Origin: G963704535 sp963704535
Lineage (GTDB): Bacteria > Chloroflexota > Chloroflexia > Chloroflexales > Roseiflexaceae
Direction of reading: 5' to 3'
Assembly: GCA_963704535.1 (NCBI GenBank)
Contig: OY969916.1
Span: 2,294,001-2,358,000, forward strand
Length of the DNA stretch: 64,000 nucleotides
Shown: piece by piece, positions 33,129-41,836 of the stretch
How the letters are laid out: the number at the start of each line of letters is the position of its first letter
Position numbering within the stretch: the first letter of the stretch is position 1
Program-made: the position numbers and the translations under genes
The notes under the pieces: model-generated
What the model saw: only the letters and a program-made list of their open reading frames with translations
Databases searched by the model: none
What the model was told of the DNA's origin: nothing

Positions 33129-33370
33129 GATGTACCCACAAGGTCAGTGGTCAGTGGTCAGTTGTCAGTTGTCAGTTGCGGCGCAACGTCTAAGGCCACC
33201 AATTTCAGATCGAACTATGCACCCGGATGCCGAAAGAGTCAAGCGCACCGACGTTTCAAGCCTCCATGATCTTCAGATCTTCGTGGTCTTCGTGGTAAAA
33301 CTGCTGGCTTCCTTACGCCACCGATGTCTGGTCTGACCCACTCCGAACGTGCTATAATCGGCGCGGCACG
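33129..33370. other. intergenic stretch with GTCAGTG units and a -10-like box
   Basis: Tandem GTCAGTG/GTCAGTT units (33145-33178). A TATAAT hexamer at 33353-33358 precedes the DUF2721 gene, but I see no good -35 at proper spacing. No gene. Confidence 0.6.
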
Positions 33371-33400
33371 ATGTCCGATACAGAGCGCGAGAGCACGACG

Positions 33401-33793
33401 ATGGAACTCAACCTGTCGACCCCGGCCCTGCTCTTCCCGGCAATCTCCCTGCTGCTGCTGGCCTACACCAACCGCTTCCTGACCCTGGCGTCGCTCATGC
33501 GCGAACTCTACGCCCGCTACAAGGCGCAGCCGGATCCGCGCATCAAGGGCCAGCTCGCTAATCTACGCTACCGCATTGTGATCATTCGCAATATGCAGGT
33601 CTTCGGCGTCGCGAGCTTCTTCTTCTGCGTGCTGTGTATGTTCGCCCTGTTCTCCGGCCAGGTCGTCCTGGGGCAGTGGATCTTCGGCGCCGCCTTGGTC
33701 CTGCTGCTGATCTCGCTGGGGCTCTCGCTGCGCGAGATCCAGGTCTCGATCGACGCCCTGACGCTCCAGATCGCCGACCTCGACGAGGCTTGA
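33401..33793 (+). CDS. DUF2721 membrane protein
   Basis: A small integral membrane protein of 130 residues. It opens ELNLSTPALLFPAISLLLLAY, typical of DUF2721, and has three predicted helices, with the cytoplasmic segment RIKGQLANLRYRIVIIRNMQ between the first two. Function unknown. The start could be ATG 33371 or ATG 33401; I prefer 33401 because the only -10-like box ends at 33358, too close for the first. Likely monocistronic. Confidence 0.8.
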   Translation: MELNLSTPALLFPAISLLLLAYTNRFLTLASLMRELYARYKAQPDPRIKGQLANLRYRIVIIRNMQVFGVASFFFCVLCMFALFSGQVVLGQWIFGAALVLLLISLGLSLREIQVSIDALTLQIADLDEA

Positions 33794-33912
33794 TAGGGGC
33801 ATCGGTTCTTCGGGGTTGGGTGGCGGGGTGGGTCGCGCGTGTTTTGCGGCCCCGCGCGTGCTACAATGTTAGCCCAAGCACCGAATGGCGATGACAATCA
33901 CGAGGTAAGACG

Positions 33913-34326
33913 ATGACCACCCAGACGGTTACTCTCAATCTCCCTGAGCCACTCTATCAGCGGCTTAGAGAGCGTGCTATGGAGATGCGGCGATCGGTCG
34001 AGGATGAGGCCCTGGAAACGCTCGTCGCGGCTGTGCCGGTTGCTACAGATCTGCCCCTCGACCTCGCCGAGGCGATCTCCCCGCTCGCGGTGCTCGATGA
34101 CGCGGCGCTTTGGCAGGCGGCACGCAGTCGATTTCCCGCAGATGCTGCCCAACAGCTTGAGGATCTGCATCTGAAACGCCAACGTGAAGGGCTGACGGAA
34201 GACGAAACGCAGGTCGTCGCAGCGCTTGTGCGCCAGTATGAGCGGTCAATGCTGGTTCGCGCCCAGGCGGCGGCTCTGCTCAAGCAGCGTGGACATGATG
34301 TCTCCAATCTTTTGAACGCGGCATGA
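33913..34326 (+). CDS. small helical protein, partner of an HNH nuclease
   Basis: 137 residues. It opens with a short strand and helix (TQTVTLNLPEPLYQRLRERAMEMRRSVEDEALETL) that resembles the ribbon-helix-helix start of CopG-like antitoxins, followed by a longer helical region with repeated Glu, Ala and Leu. ATG 33913 has GAGGTAAG upstream. Its TGA overlaps the ATG of the HNH gene (ATGA), so the two are translationally coupled. Third-position GC is lower than in flanking genes. I infer a regulatory or antitoxin-like role, but have no direct evidence of toxicity. Confidence 0.75.
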   Translation: MTTQTVTLNLPEPLYQRLRERAMEMRRSVEDEALETLVAAVPVATDLPLDLAEAISPLAVLDDAALWQAARSRFPADAAQQLEDLHLKRQREGLTEDETQVVAALVRQYERSMLVRAQAAALLKQRGHDVSNLLNAA

Positions 34327-34751
34327 GCAAGACCTATATTTCGAAAGCGCTGCGTGAGACGATCGCAAGACAAGCGCGCTCTCGATGCGGCTACTGTTTC
34401 ACTCAGGAAGCCGTCGTCGGTACACCGATGGAGATCGATCACATTATCCCCGAGTTGCTTGGTGGTCTCACCGAAGAGTCAAACCTCTGGCTCGCCTGCT
34501 CCCTCTGCAACGACCACAAAGGAGATCGAGTGGCAGCGCTCGACCCAGACAGTGGCGAGATCGTGCGCCTGTTTGATCCACGGCGTGAGAGCTGGCATGA
34601 ACACTTCGCCTGGGCGGCGGAGGGCGACCGCATCATGGGTCTGACGGCAACCGGACGTGCCACTGTTCTTGCCCTGAACCTCAATCGCCCCGCTCTGGTG
34701 CGCGCGCGAAGGGCATGGGTCAGTGTTGGCTGGCATCCACCAGAAGATTGA
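34323..34751 (+). CDS. HNH endonuclease
   Basis: A 142-residue protein with a complete HNH zinc-finger nuclease motif: CGYC at 22-25, EIDHIIPELLGG at 37-48 with catalytic His 40, N54 in ESNLWLACSLCNDHKGD, Cys 59 and 62, and His 65. It is expected to cut nucleic acid with a divalent metal. The gene starts within the stop codon of the preceding small helical protein. Such two-gene pairs recur in Chloroflexota and Cyanobacteria, and both genes here show lower GC, in line with a mobile cassette. Confidence 0.88.
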   Translation: MSKTYISKALRETIARQARSRCGYCFTQEAVVGTPMEIDHIIPELLGGLTEESNLWLACSLCNDHKGDRVAALDPDSGEIVRLFDPRRESWHEHFAWAAEGDRIMGLTATGRATVLALNLNRPALVRARRAWVSVGWHPPED

Positions 34752-34820
34752 CCTCACCTTGCAGGCGTGCCGGATCAGTGCGACAATGGGCCACCCGCAC
34801 TGAAACGCAAGGAGACCTCT

Positions 34821-36791
34821 ATGGAAGAGCCATCCGCCCGCACGCCGCTTCAGCAGGCCGACCTGGCCCGTCTCCAGTTCTTGCACGCCGCCCAGCTCGC
34901 CCCCGACGGCCGCACGGTCGCCTACGCCCTCTCGCGGCTCGACGCCGAGGCCGATGCGGATCGCGTCGCGATCTGGGCGCTCTCGCTGGAGACCGGGGAG
35001 GCGCGGCAGCTCACCGCCGGCGCGGCCCGCGACACCAGCCCGCAGTGGTCGCCCGACGGTCGGCAGCTCGCCTTTCTCTCCACCCGCAGCGGCACGGCCC
35101 AGCTCTACATCATGCCGATTGACGGCGGCGAGGCCCGCCAACTGACAACCCTGGCGCAGGGCGTCGGCGGCGGCCCGGTCTGGTCGCCCGACGGCCAGTG
35201 GATCGCGTTCAGCGCCGGCCCTGCCGCCGACCCGCCCGACCCCCGCGCGCCCTACCGCGTCACGCGCCACATCTACCGCTTCGACGAGCTGGGGTATATA
35301 GATCGCACGGCCCAGGACATCTACATCGTCGCGGCGGCGGGCGGCGCCCCCCGGCAGCTCACCGACGACGCCAACAACAACACCGCGCCGCTCTGGTCGC
35401 CCGATGGCCGGGAGATCCTATTCAATGCCACCATGCAGCCGGACACCCACCTGGGCTACGTCGCCCGGCTGCGGGTGATCGACCTGGACGGCGCGATCCG
35501 TGATCTGACCGGCGACTGGGGCTACAGCGTGGCAGGGGCATGGACGCCCGACGGCCGGCGGGTGGTCTTCTGCGGCATTAAGTACGGCCGCCCGATCGGC
35601 ACCAAGAGCGACATCTGGGTCGTCGATCGGCAGGGCGGGGCGCCGGAGTGCCGCACGGCAGATCTCCCGCTCGGCTCGGGCAGCGGCCTCCAGCACGACA
35701 TGGCCACGCCCATGCTCTATGGTCCACGGGTACTTATTGACGAGAACGGCCGCGCGGCTTACGTACAGGTGCAGGACGGCGGCTCGGTCCATGTGTACCG
35801 GGTAGGGTTGGACGGTTCACCCGACTGGGCGGCGGTGGTGGATGGGGAGCGCTCGTGTACACCGCTGGACCTGCGCGCGCGGCGGCTGCTGTTCGCCGTC
35901 AGCACGCCGAACAGCCCGCTGGACCTGTATGTAGCCGGCCCGGACGGCGCCGACGAGCGCCGGCTGACCCAGCTCAACGACGAACTGCTGGCCCAGCGGC
36001 AGCTCCCCACGATCGAGCACCTGCGGTTCGCGGGTAGCGACGGGGTGCCGGTCGAGGGCTGGATCATGCAGCCGGCTACTGGCACGCCACCCTACCCGAC
36101 CATCCTATACATCCACGGCGGGCCGCACTCCGGCTTCGGCCAGATCTTCTCGTGCGACTTCCAGCTCCTGTCCGGCGCCGGCTACGCGGTGCTGTTCATA
36201 AACCACCGCGGCTCGACCGGCTACGGCAACACTTTTGCCACCCAGATTCTCGGCGACTGGGGCAACCTGGACTACCTCGACCTGATGGCCGGCGTGGACG
36301 AGGCAGTCGCGCGCGGGATCGCCGACCCCGATCGGCTGGGCTGCTGCGGGCTCTCCGGCGGCGGCAACCTGACCTGCTGGATCGTCGGCCAGACCGAGCG
36401 CTTCCGCGCAGCCGTGCCGGAGAACCCAGTCACCAACTGGGTCAGCTTCTACGGCGTCAGCGACATCGGCCCGTGGTTCGCCGTGCGCGAGCTGGGCGGC
36501 CTGCCGCACGAGATCCCCGAGGTGTACCGGCGCTGCTCGCCGATCACCTACGCCCACCGTTGCCGCACGCCCACGCTGCTCATCCAGGGCGAGGCCGACT
36601 ACCGCTGCCCGACCGAGCAGTCCGAGCAGTTCTACGCCGTGCTCAAGGCCAGCGGCTGCGTCGCCGAGATGCTGCGCCTACCGGGCAGCTCCCACGCCGG
36701 CGCGATCCACGGCGCCCCGGCCCACCGCCGCGCCCAGAACGAGGCGCTGCTGGAGTGGATGAATCGGTATGTGTTGGGGGTGGAGCGCTAA
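34821..36791 (+). CDS. S9 family prolyl oligopeptidase (acylaminoacyl-peptidase-like)
   Basis: A serine peptidase of 656 residues that cleaves short peptides. Residues 1-390 form a TolB/WD40-like beta-propeller with repeated SPDGR motifs (SPQWSPDGRQLAFLS, APLWSPDGREILF). The alpha/beta-hydrolase part has ILYIHGGPHSGFG, the nucleophile in GLSGGGN near 511, the acid in GEADYRCP near 592, and the His in GSSHAGA near 625. I chose ATG 34821, with AAGGAG upstream. No signal peptide, so cytoplasmic. Its stop overlaps the convergent PIN gene by four bases. Confidence 0.92.
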   Translation: MEEPSARTPLQQADLARLQFLHAAQLAPDGRTVAYALSRLDAEADADRVAIWALSLETGEARQLTAGAARDTSPQWSPDGRQLAFLSTRSGTAQLYIMPIDGGEARQLTTLAQGVGGGPVWSPDGQWIAFSAGPAADPPDPRAPYRVTRHIYRFDELGYIDRTAQDIYIVAAAGGAPRQLTDDANNNTAPLWSPDGREILFNATMQPDTHLGYVARLRVIDLDGAIRDLTGDWGYSVAGAWTPDGRRVVFCGIKYGRPIGTKSDIWVVDRQGGAPECRTADLPLGSGSGLQHDMATPMLYGPRVLIDENGRAAYVQVQDGGSVHVYRVGLDGSPDWAAVVDGERSCTPLDLRARRLLFAVSTPNSPLDLYVAGPDGADERRLTQLNDELLAQRQLPTIEHLRFAGSDGVPVEGWIMQPATGTPPYPTILYIHGGPHSGFGQIFSCDFQLLSGAGYAVLFINHRGSTGYGNTFATQILGDWGNLDYLDLMAGVDEAVARGIADPDRLGCCGLSGGGNLTCWIVGQTERFRAAVPENPVTNWVSFYGVSDIGPWFAVRELGGLPHEIPEVYRRCSPITYAHRCRTPTLLIQGEADYRCPTEQSEQFYAVLKASGCVAEMLRLPGSSHAGAIHGAPAHRRAQNEALLEWMNRYVLGVER

Positions 36792-37210
36792 TCGAATGAT
36801 TTGATCAGTGCATCTATGGAAGTGGTAGTTATGCCTGCACTTCGCAGCACTTCTGCAACCTCTGCTGTGAGCAGATCGTTGTCCTCGGTAACAAGGTAGT
36901 CGACTTTTCCAGCGACCGCAGTGGCGATCACCTTGTCGTCGTCTGGATCACGACAAACCCGATGTATTGTTATCGGATCGATGATTTCAATATCGTGGAT
37001 TAAGTGACTTCGAAATGCGCGGAGTAGCTCGGGGAAGATGAGGTTGGCAACATCAGGATAAGCAAGAACGCGTTCATACTCCTCAAGCAAGGCAAACGAG
37101 CATATCACACTAAAACGCCTTGCCTCCCACGCCATCACAAACGTAGCAAGCTCAGGCGGGCGCATAAGCGCCCGCACGAGCTGATTGGTATCGAGCGTAA
37201 TACGTACCAC
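36788..37210 (-). CDS. PIN-domain toxin of a type II toxin-antitoxin pair
   Basis: A 140-residue predicted Mg-dependent RNase. Acidic residues of the PIN fold: D7 in ITLDTNQLV, E43/E44 in LLEEYE, D88-D90 in RDPDDDKVIATA, and D108 in LVTEDNDLL. It follows the putative antitoxin gene by five bases. The sequence is AT-richer than its neighbours, and its 3' end overlaps the S9 peptidase stop, which suggests insertion of a mobile module into a tight space. Confidence 0.88.
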   Translation of the reverse strand: MVRITLDTNQLVRALMRPPELATFVMAWEARRFSVICSFALLEEYERVLAYPDVANLIFPELLRAFRSHLIHDIEIIDPITIHRVCRDPDDDKVIATAVAGKVDYLVTEDNDLLTAEVAEVLRSAGITTTSIDALIKSFD

Positions 37211-37215
37211 TACGT

Positions 37216-37482
37216 TTAGGAAGCCTTACGAGCTTCTTTTATCAATGCGTCCAACTCAACATCGGAAATTGCTGGTGGCGTTATTCGGGCGTTTGAAGCA
37301 GCTTGAATTGCCGCGAGCGTTTCCGCAAATCGGGTGCTGCGGGATTCATCGTTCTGGAAACTCGATGTAGGTGGGATCACCGTAATTGTCACTTGTGCTC
37401 CTATTGGTATCTCCTCCGGCAACACAATCGTATGGTCAGGGCCGACGATAGTGATATAAGCTGGGATTGTGGTAATTGGCAT
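37216..37482 (-). CDS. putative antitoxin of the PIN toxin
   Basis: An 88-residue protein with a beta-strand N-terminal part, TIVGPDHTIVLPEEIPIGAQVTITV, of the kind seen in small antitoxins that precede PIN toxins in Cyanobacteria and Chloroflexota, and a helical, charged C-terminal tail (SDVELDALIKEARKAS) that would wrap the toxin. I chose ATG 37482, just after GGGGGGCAAG; an in-frame ATG 37494 is possible. Identification is by size, position and pattern, not by a firm family match. Confidence 0.7.
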   Translation of the reverse strand: MPITTIPAYITIVGPDHTIVLPEEIPIGAQVTITVIPPTSSFQNDESRSTRFAETLAAIQAASNARITPPAISDVELDALIKEARKAS

Positions 37483-37528
37483 CTTGCCCCCCATCCGTGA
37501 GGATATTTGATAGAATAAGATTATATCA

Positions 37529-39958
37529 CTACGCCTTAAGCCGCGCCATCTCCCGGTCAAACAGCGGCTCGACCGCGACCGTCGCCCTGAAGCGCTCGCC
37601 GAAGAACTCGACTTCGACTTGAGTGCCCGGCGCCGCGCAGGCGATCGGCAGGTAGCCGTAGGCGATGAAGGCGCCCACACTGTAGCCGTAGTTCGCGCTG
37701 GTGACGTAGCCGACCGGCGCGCCGTTATGTAGGATCGGCTCCTTGCCCAGCAGCACGCCCGGCCCGTCCAGCGTCAGGCAGCACAGCCGCCGGGCTAGAC
37801 CATCCTCTTTGGCCTGAAGCAGCGCCGCACGGCCGATGAAGTCACCCTTGTCCAGCCGCACCGCCCAGCCGATCCCAGCCTCGTACGGATTGTAGTCGGC
37901 GTGGATGTCGGTGCCCCACAGGCGGTAGCCCTTCTCCAGGCGCAGCGAGTCGAAGGCACCGGCGCCGGCAGCGATGACGCCGTGTAGCTGTCCGGCCTCC
38001 CACAGCACGTCCCACAGCCGCGCGGCGTACTCGGTCGGGGCGTACAGCTCCCAGCCAAGCTCGCCGGCATACGAGATGCGCAGGGCGTAGACCGGCACCG
38101 TGTCGATCGTCAGCGGGCGGGCCGTGTAGAACGGAAACGCCCCGTTCGACACGTCCTCCTCGGCGACGCGCTGAAGCACGTCGCGCGCGCGCGGCCCCCA
38201 CAGGCCGAGCGCGGTGTAGGCCGAAGACAGATCGGTGATCGTGACCGAGCCATCCTGCGGCGCGTGCCGCTCGACCCAGGCCCGATCGCGCGGCAGCAGG
38301 CTCCCGCCGGTGATCAGCCAGAAGCGGTCGGGCGCGCGCCGCACAACCGTCAGGTCGGCCACAATCCCACCCCGCTGATCGAGCATGCTGGTGTAGATGA
38401 TCCTGCCAACCGGCCGATCGATCTGGTTGGTGGCGATCCAGTTGAGGAACGCCGCCGCGCCGGGGCCGGCCACCTCGACGACCGCCAGCGCGGCCAGGTT
38501 GAACATACCGGCGCGCTCACGCACCGCCAGGTGCTCGGCACCCTGGATCGGCGACCAGAACTGGGCCGCCCAGCCCTCGCGATGCGGGATGCGATCGGCA
38601 TAGGTTTCGAGCAATGGCTCATTAGCCTCATACCACTGCGCTACCTCCCAGCCGCCGCTCTGGAAGAAGACACCGCCCTGCTCGACTAAGCGCTGGTGGA
38701 ACATGCCCAGGCGTACGTTACGTGGGCTGGCGATCGGCTGGGCCGGGTGGATGATATCGTAGACCTCGCGGTAGTTCTGGGCGCAGCGCTCGACGACGTA
38801 GGCGCGGGTGAGCTGGTGCGGCTGAAAGCGGGTGATATCGGCCTCGCGCAGATCCATCCCCGGCACGCCGTCGGTCATCCACTCCGCGATCGCTTTGCCG
38901 GCGCCGCCGGCGTGCGTCAGCCACAAGCCCACGCACGACCACAGCCCCTTCACCGTCGTCTCGCCCATCGCCGGGAAGCCATCGACCGTGAAGGCGAACA
39001 TGCCGTTGAGCCTGCTTTGGAGCTGGGTGCGCCGCAGCGGCGGCAGCAGCTCGCCGGCCGCCTCCCAAGCCGGCGCGAAGTGCTCCGGCAGGAAGGGCCG
39101 CTGCGCCGTTCGCTCCAGGTCACGCGGGTCAACCATCAGCGGCTCGTGGCGGTAGCTGCCGACGCCGTAGCAGTCGCCCTGCTGGCGGTAGTACATCGAG
39201 CGGTCCTGGTCGCGCATCACTGGGTGAACCACCTCCTGCGGAGCGCCATCCAGTTCCGGCAGCGGGGTCGTGACGGCGTAGAGGTGCTGGGCCGCCTGGA
39301 GCGGGATCGTGACGCCGACCTGCGCGGCCAGCACCGGCGCCCAGATGTTGGTGCAGAGCAGCACCTGCTCGGCCGCGATGCGCCCGCCCTGGGTGACGAC
39401 CGCCCGCACGCGCCCGTCGCGCACCTCCAGGCCCAGCACCGGCGTATCGGCATGGAATGTGACGCCGGCAGCCTGCGCCGCCCGCGCCAGGGCCTCAGTC
39501 ACCCGCGCGCCCTTCGCCACAGCATCGTCCGGCACGTAGTACGCGCCGTGGATGATCGTGTCGTCGAGAATCGGCACCAAGTCGCGGACCTCGGACGGCG
39601 CCAGCAGGTGCGCCTCCAGGCCGTAGGATCTGGCCCAGCCCTGCTTGCGCCGCAGGTCGTGCCAGCGCGCGGCGGTGCGCGCCACCTCGACGCCGCCGAC
39701 CCCAAAGAGGCAGGGCGCGCCGCCGAGATCGAGCTGGCCGTAGAGCTGCCGCGAGTACTTGGCGAACTCGGTCATCATCCGCGACGGGTTGGTCAGGAAC
39801 ATCCCGCCCGGCGCGTGGGAGGTGGAGCCGTCGTTCTCGAACAACCCCCCCTTATCCAGCACAACGATGTCGCGCCAGCCCAGCGCGGCGAGGTGGTACG
39901 CGGCGCTACAGCCGACGATGCCGGCGCCGACGATCACGAGTCTGGCCTGGTGCTGCAT
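37529..39958 (-). CDS. FAD-dependent dimethylglycine/sarcosine dehydrogenase-like protein
   Basis: A two-domain flavoprotein of 809 residues: an N-terminal FAD oxidoreductase of the DAO family (VIVGAGIVGCSAAYHL at 8-23; STSHAPGGMF near 47, with a His in the place where dimethylglycine dehydrogenase binds FAD covalently) and, from about 430, a GcvT-like aminomethyltransferase domain that should bind tetrahydrofolate (AGMFNLAALAVVEVAGPGA, ISYAGELGWELY, EAGIGWAVRLDKGDFIGR). It probably demethylates an N-methyl amino acid and passes the one-carbon unit to folate. ATG 39958 has GAGAGGTGATC upstream. Its substrate among sarcosine, dimethylglycine and related compounds is open. Confidence 0.88.
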   Translation of the reverse strand: MQHQARLVIVGAGIVGCSAAYHLAALGWRDIVVLDKGGLFENDGSTSHAPGGMFLTNPSRMMTEFAKYSRQLYGQLDLGGAPCLFGVGGVEVARTAARWHDLRRKQGWARSYGLEAHLLAPSEVRDLVPILDDTIIHGAYYVPDDAVAKGARVTEALARAAQAAGVTFHADTPVLGLEVRDGRVRAVVTQGGRIAAEQVLLCTNIWAPVLAAQVGVTIPLQAAQHLYAVTTPLPELDGAPQEVVHPVMRDQDRSMYYRQQGDCYGVGSYRHEPLMVDPRDLERTAQRPFLPEHFAPAWEAAGELLPPLRRTQLQSRLNGMFAFTVDGFPAMGETTVKGLWSCVGLWLTHAGGAGKAIAEWMTDGVPGMDLREADITRFQPHQLTRAYVVERCAQNYREVYDIIHPAQPIASPRNVRLGMFHQRLVEQGGVFFQSGGWEVAQWYEANEPLLETYADRIPHREGWAAQFWSPIQGAEHLAVRERAGMFNLAALAVVEVAGPGAAAFLNWIATNQIDRPVGRIIYTSMLDQRGGIVADLTVVRRAPDRFWLITGGSLLPRDRAWVERHAPQDGSVTITDLSSAYTALGLWGPRARDVLQRVAEEDVSNGAFPFYTARPLTIDTVPVYALRISYAGELGWELYAPTEYAARLWDVLWEAGQLHGVIAAGAGAFDSLRLEKGYRLWGTDIHADYNPYEAGIGWAVRLDKGDFIGRAALLQAKEDGLARRLCCLTLDGPGVLLGKEPILHNGAPVGYVTSANYGYSVGAFIAYGYLPIACAAPGTQVEVEFFGERFRATVAVEPLFDREMARLKA

Positions 39959-40029
39959 GGCCGATCACCTCTCAATGGACAGGATTTATGCTGTCATCCG
40001 CCAAACGTGGTTTCAGCCTTCGGCAGAGC

Positions 40030-40158
40030 GGTACTCTTTACTTCCTTTTATCGAGGATTTTCGCCCGGCCGGGCGAAAATCCTCGATAAAAAGATAGGTG
40101 AAGTACCTTGCTGCCGCAGGCAAGAGCGGCATTGCGGGCGCCACCATGTAAGTCATAT
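40030..40158 (+). repeat. palindromic element TTTTATCG...CGATAAAA, copy 3 (shortened)
   Basis: Perfect 46-bp palindrome without a loop at 40046-40091 (arms TTTTATCGAGGATTTTCGCC-CGG), followed by AGTACCTTGCTGCCGCAGGC. It lacks the AACTTCCTGAGCTTGTCGAA segment of copies 1 and 2. Here it lies between divergent genes, so terminator use cannot explain this copy. Confidence 0.9.
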
Positions 40159-40228
40159 CAATGGGGGACAGATGGCCCAGAGTATAGCGGAAAGCAGATA
40201 CGCTTGCAAGCCTAACAGCGGGCGAAAT

Positions 40229-40257
40229 TTGACATGCGCGCCCGCACCTCGTATTAT
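40229..40257 (+). promoter_or_regulatory. consensus sigma-70-like promoter of the DEAD-box gene
   Basis: TTGACA (40229-40234), 17-bp spacer, TATTAT (40252-40257). It predicts a leader of about 105 nt before GTG 40369, long enough for post-transcriptional cold control, as is common for DEAD-box RNA helicases. Confidence 0.8.
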
Positions 40258-40368
40258 GCAGGTGACACAATATTCGTTTTCAGTCGTTCTGGCGCATGTC
40301 GGCAGCTTGAGCCCCGCTCAACCCCTCTGACACCCCTCTGACTTCTGAAGCTACTGTAAGGATACTTA

Positions 40369-41700
40369 GTGAGTTTTTCTCAGTTTGACCTCGACCCCCG
40401 GCTCATGCACGGGGTTCGCGCGGCTGGTTATGCCGCACCAACACCGATTCAAGCCGTCGCCATCCCGCCCGCCCTAGCCGGCGGGGACCTGATTGGCACG
40501 GCCCAGACCGGCACCGGCAAGACCGCCGCGTTCGTGCTACCGATCCTCCAGCGCCTGCTCGCCGGCCCGCGCGGCGTTGCCCGCGCCCTGATCGTCACGC
40601 CGACCCGCGAGCTGGCCGAGCAGATCCACGATACGATCGGCGTGCTCGGCAAGCACACCAAGCTACGCAGCGCGACGATCTATGGCGGCGTGCCGATGGC
40701 GCCGCAGGAACGGGCCCTGCGCGACGGCGTGGAGATTCTGGTCGCCTGCCCAGGCCGGCTGCTCGACCACCTCGGCAGCGGCACCGCGCGGCTGGATCGC
40801 CTGGAGGTGCTGGTGCTCGACGAGGCCGACCGGATGTTCGATATGGGCTTCCTGCCGTCGGTGCGCCGCATCCTGAACGCCGTGCCGGCCCGCCGGCAGA
40901 CCATGCTCTTCTCGGCCACCTTCCCGGCCGAGGTCGAGCATCTCGCCGCCCAGGCGTTGCGCGCGCCGCAGCGCCTGGCGGTCGGCACGGTCATGCCGGC
41001 CAAGACCGTCACCCATGCGCTCTACCCGGTGGCGCAGCACCTCAAGACCGCGCTCACGCTGGCGCTGCTCAAGCGGATCGACGCCGGCCCGGTGCTGATC
41101 TTCACCCGCACCCGCCACCGCGCCAGCCGCCTCGCGCAGCAGATCGCCCGCGCCGGCTACCGCACGACCAGCCTGCACAGCGACCGCAGCCAGAACCAGC
41201 GCCAAGCCGCGCTCGACGGGTTCCGCGACGGCACCTACCAAATCATGGTGGCCACCGACATCGCCGCGCGCGGGATCGATGTGCAGGGCATCTCGCACGT
41301 GATCAACTTCGACATCCCCGATACCGCCGACGCCTACATCCACCGGATCGGGCGCACCGGCCGGGCCGAGCGCGAAGGTGACGCCTTCACCCTGATCACG
41401 CCCGACGACGACGAGATCGTGCGGGCGCTGGAGCGGGTCGTCGGCCGGAAGCTGCCGCGCCAGACCGTGGACGGCTTCGACTACGCCGCGCCGCCCCCGA
41501 TCCAGACGAACAGTGGGTATCCGGCGAGACCACCACAGCGCTCGGCCCAGTCGGCCCAATCCGCCCAGCAGCGCTCGCCCATGGGCCAGCGTCCCATGCA
41601 GCCTGCGACGACGCACCAGCCGCCCCGACCCGCCCAGCAGCGCTCGCCCAACGGGCGGGCCGGCCAGGGGCGGCGGCGCGACCGGGGCGGCGCCGGGTAG
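40369..41700 (+). CDS. DEAD-box ATP-dependent RNA helicase
   Basis: An RNA helicase of 443 residues for ribosome assembly or mRNA decay, often cold-induced. Motifs in order: Q-motif region AAPTPIQ, motif I AQTGTGKT, Ia PTRELAEQ, II LDEADRMFD, III FSATFP, IV VLIFTRTRHRA, V ATDIAARGIDV and VI HRIGRTGRA. After residue 370 comes a basic, Gln/Pro/Arg-rich tail with RPPQRSAQSAQSAQQRSP, a typical unstructured RNA-binding tail. The start is GTG 40369, with AAGGATA upstream. Similar in layout to RhlE; I leave the symbol open. Confidence 0.93.
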   Translation: MSFSQFDLDPRLMHGVRAAGYAAPTPIQAVAIPPALAGGDLIGTAQTGTGKTAAFVLPILQRLLAGPRGVARALIVTPTRELAEQIHDTIGVLGKHTKLRSATIYGGVPMAPQERALRDGVEILVACPGRLLDHLGSGTARLDRLEVLVLDEADRMFDMGFLPSVRRILNAVPARRQTMLFSATFPAEVEHLAAQALRAPQRLAVGTVMPAKTVTHALYPVAQHLKTALTLALLKRIDAGPVLIFTRTRHRASRLAQQIARAGYRTTSLHSDRSQNQRQAALDGFRDGTYQIMVATDIAARGIDVQGISHVINFDIPDTADAYIHRIGRTGRAEREGDAFTLITPDDDEIVRALERVVGRKLPRQTVDGFDYAAPPPIQTNSGYPARPPQRSAQSAQSAQQRSPMGQRPMQPATTHQPPRPAQQRSPNGRAGQGRRRDRGGAG

Positions 41701-41720
41701 CTGCTCCACGCACCACAAAG

Positions 41721-41755
41721 AACACCCCCGCAGCAGAGCTGCGGGGGTGTTTTTG
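41721..41755 (+). terminator. intrinsic terminator after the DEAD-box gene
   Basis: AACACCCCCGCAG, a short loop, CTGCGGGGGTGTT, then TTTT. A strong GC stem of 13 bp, 20 bases after the stop. The A-run on the other side is weak, so it is mainly for the plus strand. Confidence 0.9.
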
Positions 41756-41836
41756 TGGGAGTTGTAGTACAATACTGCTCGTACGCCACGCTCGCAGATT
41801 TGTGGCGAAGAGGCTACAAAGCCAAAGGAGGCTGAT

